From NCBI GenBank assembly GCA_035654775.1, contig DASRWB010000012.1, forward strand, positions 1 to 45,233: 45,233 bases of DNA, written 5' to 3'. The first letter of the stretch is position 1. Every line of letters begins with the position of its first letter. Shown piece after piece: positions 39,361-45,233 of this stretch. This stretch comes from HKST-UBA85 sp035654775. GTDB taxonomy: Bacteria > Bacteroidota > Bacteroidia > Flavobacteriales > Flavobacteriaceae. The position numbers and the translations under genes were made by a program. Under the pieces are notes generated by a model. That model did not search any database. It was not told where the DNA came from and saw nothing but the letters and a program-made list of their open reading frames with translations.

Positions 39361-41649
39361 AGTAAAGTGACCCCGATATTCTTTACCGTCTGTATCGGTT
39401 GCCAAATACCAGTAATCATCTGTAGGTAGTACTTTTCCATTAAAGGTTCCGTTCCAGCCTGAAGCCAGTGTGTTAAACTCTTTGAGCAGTTTTCCGTAGC
39501 GGTCAAAAATACGCAGGGTAAGGATTTGATGGTCTTCCAACCCAACCGGCATCCACAAGTCATGATAACCATCGCCGTTTGGTGTGAAATATTTTGGAAA
39601 ACCGAATACGTTAAACGGTATTTCAATAACGCCGCATCCGTTGATATCTCTCACATAGGCTATATGACTACCCAAAGGTACATTTTCGAAGATATTGTCT
39701 GACTGATACATGCCGTGATTGATGTTGTATTCATAAATTCCGGTACCGGTAACACTAAGCGTAACCGTTGTGCCGGTTACCGTTGCTGTACCGTCCAAAG
39801 CGCTTTCCGAAGGATTTACCGTTAGGGTTCGGGTGGTACTGCATCCTTGCGGATTACTGACGTTTACGGTATATATTCCGGGTTCATTAATCTCTATGTC
39901 GGGTGTGGTTATGTTTAAAGAGGTTTCATTTAAAAACCATTCGTAGGTGTACGCCGGGTCATTGGTTAGTGTTCCGGCTTCCAGTATCAGGGTTTCCGGA
40001 AAGGTATTCAGGCAGTATAACCGTGTTTCATCTTCAAAGAGTTCAGGTGAAACGACAGGTTCTATTTCAACGGTACTTAAGGCAAAACAGCCGGCAGATG
40101 TGGTTACTTTAACAAAAAGGGTTTGGGTTTGAGAGGTGTTTATGGTAACCGGCGACTGGAGTGCATTTGTGTTTGTGAAAGCTTCTTCTTCGGTGAGGTA
40201 ATAGAATACCTGACCATTGGCGGGAAGCTGGGTTTCAAAGCTTTCCGTAAGCGACTCCAGTAGTACTTCTGTGGTGGTTTCGCTGGAGTTGTAACAGGCA
40301 TAATATACCGGTATGTTGAGGCTTTCGGTGGAAACAGTAAGGGTTACTTCAGCGATGGCAGTACATCCAAAGATAGATTCCACCTGTGCATACACTACCT
40401 GTGAAACGGCAGTATTTTGATAAGTTTCAGGATTTGGTATGGGGTTTTGCCCTGCCAGTGCTTCTGCCTGTGAGGTGTAAAAATCGGTAATGAACAGGTC
40501 GTAGTTGTCGTTGGTTACTGCTTCTTCGGCATCAAATAGATTAAAGGTGGAAAACCCGTCGGTGTTTATATCACAGGCTGTAATCTGGGTGTTGTACACT
40601 TCCGGAGTTGAAGCGTATTCCGCGGTAAGGGTTCCGTAGGCCAGGCAATTGTTCGGAAAAGTAATTTCTACCTGATAGGTTCCCGGTTCGGTTATCAAAT
40701 AGGTGGCGTTGGTTTCCCCGGGGAGTAAAACATCGTCCTTGTACCAGGCATAGGTGTTGTTTCCGGGCATAGTGGCATCCAGCAGCAAGGTTTCGCCTTC
40801 GCAAAGGTGATTGTTGGTGCTTAACAGTCGGTTGGGTCCCAGATTTTTGCCGGCCAGCAAACTACCGGCTTCCAGAAATACAGCAGAATCGTAACGGTAG
40901 TTTTGCTCATCGGCAATAACTAATTTTACATGATAGGCTTGATTAGACACTACATTAGCCGTAGCCGTGAGTACGGCGGTTTGTCCGTTAAAATTGATGG
41001 GCGCGTTGCTGTTGTTCCAGCTTCCGAAGTACGCTTCATTTTGAGGTTCACACGCTCCGGGAATACCGGAATGTACCGTGGTTACTTTTACCGGAGTTTG
41101 TGTATTGGGTACAAGTGCAATGTTTGTATACTGTGTTGAACCTACCGGACGAATTAAAAACCCAAACAAATCTGAGTACTGACAAGTGTTGGCATTGTTT
41201 TCCTGATACTCTTCCGAAGCAAAGAGGTAGTTAAAGTTAATTTGATCGGCGAGGGTAGTGAACTCAAACTCAATCAAGGTTGCGTTCAGCGTATTGGATT
41301 CGTTGAGGATGAGTTCGAGGTCGTTGTCGCCGGTCCAGTTTGGTGCATCATCATCACTGAGTGAGGTGTTGGGTCCCGGCACATTTTGAAGCCTTCCGGT
41401 GCTTAACACTAAGCCCTCAAGAAAGGGAAAAGTGCTGCCGGCACTGTTAAAATACCCGTAACTTTGGTCGGTGTTGCTGAAGTCTCCGCCTACTACATTG
41501 GTTACGGTTACATTGGAGATACAATCGCTGTTTATCAGGATGTTTTCAATAAGCTCTTGCGGCGAATAGGCGTTGCTATCCACTTGAATATATTGCGCAC
41601 GACTTAATAAGCCGACACAAAGGGCAATTACAAGAGCAATTTTTTTCAT
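39349..41649 (-). CDS. Type IX-secreted surface protein, choice-of-anchor L with gliding-type C-terminal domain
   Basis: A 766-residue exported protein. The signal peptide (1-18, ending SRAQ) is followed by a choice-of-anchor-L domain (about 25-265: SPQELIENILINSDCISNVTVTNVV, then FLEGLVLSTG and FEFTTLADQINFNYLFASEEYQE). Several Ig/PKD-like repeats follow (about 275-680: ETLLLDATMPGNNTYAWYKDDVLLPG is one). The C-terminal domain is the type B sorting signal (about 683-766: FPKYFTPNGDGYHDLWMPVGL, LRIFDRYGKLLKEF, GWNGTFNGKVLPTDDYWY). The protein should cross the outer membrane by the type IX system and be attached to the surface, probably as an adhesin. Its stop is 22 bases from uvrB. Confidence 0.94.
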   Translation of the reverse strand: MKKIALVIALCVGLLSRAQYIQVDSNAYSPQELIENILINSDCISNVTVTNVVGGDFSNTDQSYGYFNSAGSTFPFLEGLVLSTGRLQNVPGPNTSLSDDDAPNWTGDNDLELILNESNTLNATLIEFEFTTLADQINFNYLFASEEYQENNANTCQYSDLFGFLIRPVGSTQYTNIALVPNTQTPVKVTTVHSGIPGACEPQNEAYFGSWNNSNAPINFNGQTAVLTATANVVSNQAYHVKLVIADEQNYRYDSAVFLEAGSLLAGKNLGPNRLLSTNNHLCEGETLLLDATMPGNNTYAWYKDDVLLPGETNATYLITEPGTYQVEITFPNNCLAYGTLTAEYASTPEVYNTQITACDINTDGFSTFNLFDAEEAVTNDNYDLFITDFYTSQAEALAGQNPIPNPETYQNTAVSQVVYAQVESIFGCTAIAEVTLTVSTESLNIPVYYACYNSSETTTEVLLESLTESFETQLPANGQVFYYLTEEEAFTNTNALQSPVTINTSQTQTLFVKVTTSAGCFALSTVEIEPVVSPELFEDETRLYCLNTFPETLILEAGTLTNDPAYTYEWFLNETSLNITTPDIEINEPGIYTVNVSNPQGCSTTRTLTVNPSESALDGTATVTGTTVTLSVTGTGIYEYNINHGMYQSDNIFENVPLGSHIAYVRDINGCGVIEIPFNVFGFPKYFTPNGDGYHDLWMPVGLEDHQILTLRIFDRYGKLLKEFNTLASGWNGTFNGKVLPTDDYWYLATDTDGKEYRGHFTLVR

Positions 41650-41664
41650 TGGGTTTTAAAGTGG

Positions 41665-41672
41665 CAAAGGTA
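41665..41672 (-). promoter_or_regulatory. -7 promoter box for the type IX-secreted protein
   Basis: The minus strand reads TACCTTTG (TAnnTTTG). The predicted transcript starts about 12 bases before the ATG at 41649. Confidence 0.5.
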
Positions 41673-41921
41673 CGAAGTTTTAAGCTTAAAACGCTCGAGT
41701 AATAATGGACAGCGGACAATTTTTAAATAGCTTGTAGGCGGCAAATACTTTAGGTTTCTTTTTTGTTATTTAAAATCATCCTAAATTTATAAATACGTAA
41801 AAGCATAACACTATAATCCTCAATGCATAAATATTGTAAGGAAACGGTTACATGTTAAAAAATGTTAAAATGACTTTTTTTTCATTATCTTGTGTTTAGG
41901 TTTAGTAAATACTGGTTCTTA

Positions 41922-44900
41922 ATGAATACCAAACACGATTATAGTACACTGTTTCATTTCAGTCCTTTACCCAAATGGGTATATGAAATAGACACGCTGC
42001 AAATCTTGGATGTAAATCAGGCTGCTTTAGTGCATTACGGATACACCAAAGATGAGTTTATAAAATTAACCATCAAGGATTTACGTCCCAAAGAAGAAAT
42101 CCCTAAAATGCTTGCGGCTCATGATACTATAGCTGAGGCCAAAGGAAACATTCACTTTGGCGTGTTTACCCACCAAAAAAAGAACGGTGAAAACATTCGG
42201 GTGGATATTAACGGTCACAAAGTCAAATTCCAGGGCAAAAACTGCATTATGGTCGTTAGTCAGGATGTTACACTGGTAGAAAAACAGCTGACCGAACTCC
42301 AGGAATCCGAAAAAAAACTAAAAGCCGCTTCCGAAATAGCCAAAATAGGCTACTGGAAATTTGATATGCATGCCAATACCTTGTTTTGGTCGGACAAAGT
42401 ATACGAAATATGGGAAGTAAAAAAAGAAAGTATCACCCTTACCTTTGACTATTTTTACAATTCTATTCATCCGGATGACCGCACGGTTTTTGACCGCGAA
42501 CAAGCGGCCGCCTTATCGGGGGAAAAAAACCTCGATTTTGTACATCGGATTGTCCTTGCCGACGGTACCGTAAAGTGGGTACATGAGCTGGGAAGACTTA
42601 ATACAAATAAGGATGGAAACCCCACTTCGCTTGAAGGCACTGTGCAAGACATAACCCAACACAAAAAAGAAGAACAACACCTGAAGCTTCTGGAAAGTGT
42701 AATTACCCATACCCATGATGCGGTGTTAATTACCGAAGCCGAACCCGTTGACGAACCCGGTCCAAGAATAGTATATGTCAATGAGGCCTTTACCCAAATG
42801 ACAGGTTATACTGCCGAAGAAGTGCTGGGGAAAAGTCCGCGTATTTTGCAAGGACCTAAATCCAACAGAAAGAAACTAGCCAAACTCTCACAGTCCCTGA
42901 AAAAATGGGAGCCGTATGAAATTACCACCATAAACTATAAAAAGAACGGCGAACCCTTTTGGATTAATTTTACTGTTACGCCCGTAGCCGATGAAAAAGG
43001 TTGGTACACCCATTGGATTGCCATTGAGCGCGACGTAACCGCTCTCAAAAACAAACAACTTCAAAAAGAGCTATTGGCTAGCATCAGTGCCGTATTTAAT
43101 AAAGAAACGGCTTTAAGTAATGCGTTGGAGGCACTAGGTCAGCTTATTACCCAGTACGGCGACTTTAGTTTTTGCGAAGTTTGGTTGCCTACCACATTAA
43201 AAAAAGCCTTGCAACTACAAGCTCGGGTAGCTGCAGATAAAGCAGCAGAAACCTTTTATAAACACGCCGAAACGGTAAATGAAGTTGGTTTTAAGGAAGG
43301 CTTACCCGGAAAAGTGTGGAAAAGTAAAAAGGCTGTACTTCTGGAAAAGCCTGAAAAGAGTAAGCTGTTTGTAAGAAAAACAGCCGCTCAAAAGTCAAAG
43401 CTAAAAACCATACTGGGTATCCCGTTGCGCTACCAGGAAGAGTTGGTGGGTGTTATGCTGATAGGCAGTACGGAAGAAGCCCGGCAACTCAAGCCTCATC
43501 AGTCAACGTTTAAAGAGCTGGAGCTATTTATCGGTTCTGAAATCAACCGGAAACGTTTGGAAAACGACCTCAACCACCTGTTTGATACCTTGCCCGACCT
43601 GATTTGCCTTTTGGATACCCAAGGGCAGTTTTTAAAAATGAATAGAGCCGGTCGTAAACTTACCGGCTACAAGAAACGCGAAATTATCGGGAGTCTTTTG
43701 GAAAAGTTTACCCATCCGCTGGATCAGGGTGTTTTTAAGCGAGAACTGGAACAGCTCTCTGAGGGAGAAAGTAACTTTAAGGTTGAAAATCGTTTTATTA
43801 CTCAAGCTGACCAAATTATCTGGCTAAGCTGGCATTGCAAATATGTACCTGAAGAAGGCGTGATTTACGCTACGGCAAAAAACATTACTGAAGAGAAAAA
43901 ACTACGCGAACTGGCGGCCAGCGCTTCTCAACTGTCCAAAATTGGCGGTTGGGAAATTGACTTGATAGCCAATACTATTTTTTGGTCTAAAATGGTACAT
44001 GAACTGCACGAAACCGATTCTGACAGTTTTGTACCCGATTTTGAAAATGCGGTAAAGTTTTACCGTGAAGACTACCGCGAAAAAGTGGTCAACATCATTA
44101 CTGAAGCCACAGAAAATGGAACTTCGTTTGATTTTGAAGCGCCTATTATTACGGCCAAAGGCAATCAGCTTTGGGTACGAACTATTGGTACCAGTGAGTT
44201 TGTAGAAGATACCTGTGTACGTATTTTTGGAAGTTTTCAGGACATCAATACCCGGAAAGAAACGGAACTACGGCTTAAATCCATTACCAACGATCTTCCC
44301 GGTGTGGCTTTCCAGTATTATATCTATCCTGACGGAAAAGACAAGTTGGTTTCGGTAAGTGAAGCTTCCTACAGAATCTGGAACCTTTCGCCGGAAGAAT
44401 GCCAAAACAATACCACAATTGTATGGGAGCAAATAAAAAAAGGCGGCGATTACGAAACCGTAAAAAAGGACATTCAACATTCAATAGAAAACCTTTCGCA
44501 GTGGCACAGCAAGTGGAGAAATGTGCTTCCCAACGGCGAATTGCGCTGGCACGAAGGTTTTGGTACCCCTTACCGTTTGGCTAACGGGGTTATCCTTTTT
44601 AACTCCATGATATTTGATGTTACCGAGCAGGAAAAATTCGCCAACCTCTATGACGAAACCTCGCGACTGGCAAAAATAGGAAGTTGGGAGATGGATTTAG
44701 TGAATCAAAATAATGGCGATGCCATGTACTGGTCGCCGGTAGTCAGGGAAATTATAGAAGTAGATGAACACTACGACGCCTCCCTGAGTGGTGGAATAGA
44801 GTTCTACACTAAGGAAAGCCAGATTATTGTCAAGAATGCCATAGATAAACTTATAGAAAAAGGTATTGATTATGATGAAGAAGTCCTTTTAGTTACCCGA

Positions 44901-45233
44901 ACCGGAAAAGAGAAATGGGTACGGATTATAGGAAAGAGTGAACATTTCAATGGGGTATGTACCAAAATTTACGGTAGTATTCAGGACATCCACACCACGA
45001 AAACCATCTCGTTGCAGCTCAAGGAATTGTTAAGCAGTATTTCTGATGCGTTTTATGCCGTAGACAAGCATTGGAACTTTACTTATTTCAAGAAAGAAGC
45101 TGAACAATTACTGGGTAAAAAAAGTGAAACTGTAATAGGGAAAAACATTTGGAAAACCTTTGCCCCTGTGGTAGGTACCAAACTGGAAACTGTGTACCGC
45201 AGGGTCGCCAAAAAGGAACAAACCGAAAGCTTT
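41922..45233 (+). CDS. Giant multi-PAS/GAF sensor protein, 3' end outside window
   Basis: An open frame of 1104 codons without a stop at the window edge. There is no signal peptide or TM segment, so it is cytosolic. The approximate order is PAS 1-115, PAS 128-245, LOV-like PAS 250-370, GAF 384-540, PAS 546-660, PAS 666-780, PAS 783-900, PAS 909-1030, PAS from 1034. The LOV-like unit (VYVNEAFTQMTGYTAEEVLG, ILQGPKSN, NYKKNGEPFW) has P306 where the flavin-bonding Cys of GRNCRFLQ would be, so blue-light chemistry is not expected. The output domain lies beyond the window; a histidine kinase is the usual one. The ATG follows a weak TATCTTGT box (41886-41893). Confidence 0.9.
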   Translation, partial: MNTKHDYSTLFHFSPLPKWVYEIDTLQILDVNQAALVHYGYTKDEFIKLTIKDLRPKEEIPKMLAAHDTIAEAKGNIHFGVFTHQKKNGENIRVDINGHKVKFQGKNCIMVVSQDVTLVEKQLTELQESEKKLKAASEIAKIGYWKFDMHANTLFWSDKVYEIWEVKKESITLTFDYFYNSIHPDDRTVFDREQAAALSGEKNLDFVHRIVLADGTVKWVHELGRLNTNKDGNPTSLEGTVQDITQHKKEEQHLKLLESVITHTHDAVLITEAEPVDEPGPRIVYVNEAFTQMTGYTAEEVLGKSPRILQGPKSNRKKLAKLSQSLKKWEPYEITTINYKKNGEPFWINFTVTPVADEKGWYTHWIAIERDVTALKNKQLQKELLASISAVFNKETALSNALEALGQLITQYGDFSFCEVWLPTTLKKALQLQARVAADKAAETFYKHAETVNEVGFKEGLPGKVWKSKKAVLLEKPEKSKLFVRKTAAQKSKLKTILGIPLRYQEELVGVMLIGSTEEARQLKPHQSTFKELELFIGSEINRKRLENDLNHLFDTLPDLICLLDTQGQFLKMNRAGRKLTGYKKREIIGSLLEKFTHPLDQGVFKRELEQLSEGESNFKVENRFITQADQIIWLSWHCKYVPEEGVIYATAKNITEEKKLRELAASASQLSKIGGWEIDLIANTIFWSKMVHELHETDSDSFVPDFENAVKFYREDYREKVVNIITEATENGTSFDFEAPIITAKGNQLWVRTIGTSEFVEDTCVRIFGSFQDINTRKETELRLKSITNDLPGVAFQYYIYPDGKDKLVSVSEASYRIWNLSPEECQNNTTIVWEQIKKGGDYETVKKDIQHSIENLSQWHSKWRNVLPNGELRWHEGFGTPYRLANGVILFNSMIFDVTEQEKFANLYDETSRLAKIGSWEMDLVNQNNGDAMYWSPVVREIIEVDEHYDASLSGGIEFYTKESQIIVKNAIDKLIEKGIDYDEEVLLVTRTGKEKWVRIIGKSEHFNGVCTKIYGSIQDIHTTKTISLQLKELLSSISDAFYAVDKHWNFTYFKKEAEQLLGKKSETVIGKNIWKTFAPVVGTKLETVYRRVAKKEQTESF

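Overview
The window is chromosomal DNA from a member of the Bacteroidota, almost certainly the family Flavobacteriaceae. The signs are a type IX secretion (gliding-motility-type) C-terminal sorting domain on a large surface protein at 39349-41649, many lipoproteins, Bacteroidota-type promoters (-7 box TAnnTTTG, sometimes with TTG about 20 bases upstream), a DnaJ with a reduced zinc finger, and a sensor kinase carrying the periplasmic propeller domain. No tRNA, rRNA, insertion sequence, prophage or CRISPR array is visible. Most of the window is core genome, with one accessory-looking stretch at about 19-33 kb.

Layout. 0.2-5.3 kb: a four-helix-bundle protein, an Lrp/AsnC regulator, an MFS efflux-type transporter with an attenuator-like leader, a DUF1684 lipoprotein, the fluoride channel CrcB, a SRPBCC-GyrI protein and a MazG-like pyrophosphohydrolase. 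5.3-9.9 kb: branched-chain aminotransferase, then the run DUF4920 lipoprotein - haem-binding lipoprotein - MnmD, a TIGR01777 epimerase and a YceI lipoprotein. 10.0-11.7 kb: grpE-dnaJ. 11.8-11.9 kb: a compact candidate small RNA or attenuator. 12.0-19.2 kb: a seven-gene unit in which gaps are at most 9 bases (ABC ATPase, ABC permease, MscS channel, sigma-54-activator-like AAA+ response regulator without a DNA-binding domain, PPK2 polyphosphate kinase, M28 carboxypeptidase, DinB-like protein).

19.2-24.2 kb: a four-gene minus-strand unit (SGNH-like membrane protein, MBOAT O-acyltransferase, DUF418 membrane protein, amino-acid permease) that looks like an extracytoplasmic O-acylation module. 24.3-28.8 kb: a minus-strand accessory cluster of exported proteins from two fold families (two duplicated alpha/beta-barrel-like proteins and two NTF2-like lipoproteins) around a zinc alcohol dehydrogenase. 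It is followed divergently by a 1010-residue propeller sensor kinase and its NarL-type response regulator (29.1-32.9 kb). A near-identical dyad-symmetric 22-base element precedes both of these genes and probably makes a self-regulating circuit.

33.0-45.2 kb: sucC, a lipoprotein, an iron-sulphur APS reductase (CysH), a DUF1456 protein, an esterase, a TerB-like protein, uvrB, the large type-IX-secreted protein and, cut by the window end, a giant multi-PAS sensor.

The most promising unexplained items are the promoter - short ORF - terminator leader of the MFS gene, the small RNA or attenuator ahead of the seven-gene operon, the paired operators of the propeller two-component system, the ADH/NTF2/barrel cluster with its 12-base inverted repeat, and the AAA+ regulator that has lost its DNA-binding domain.
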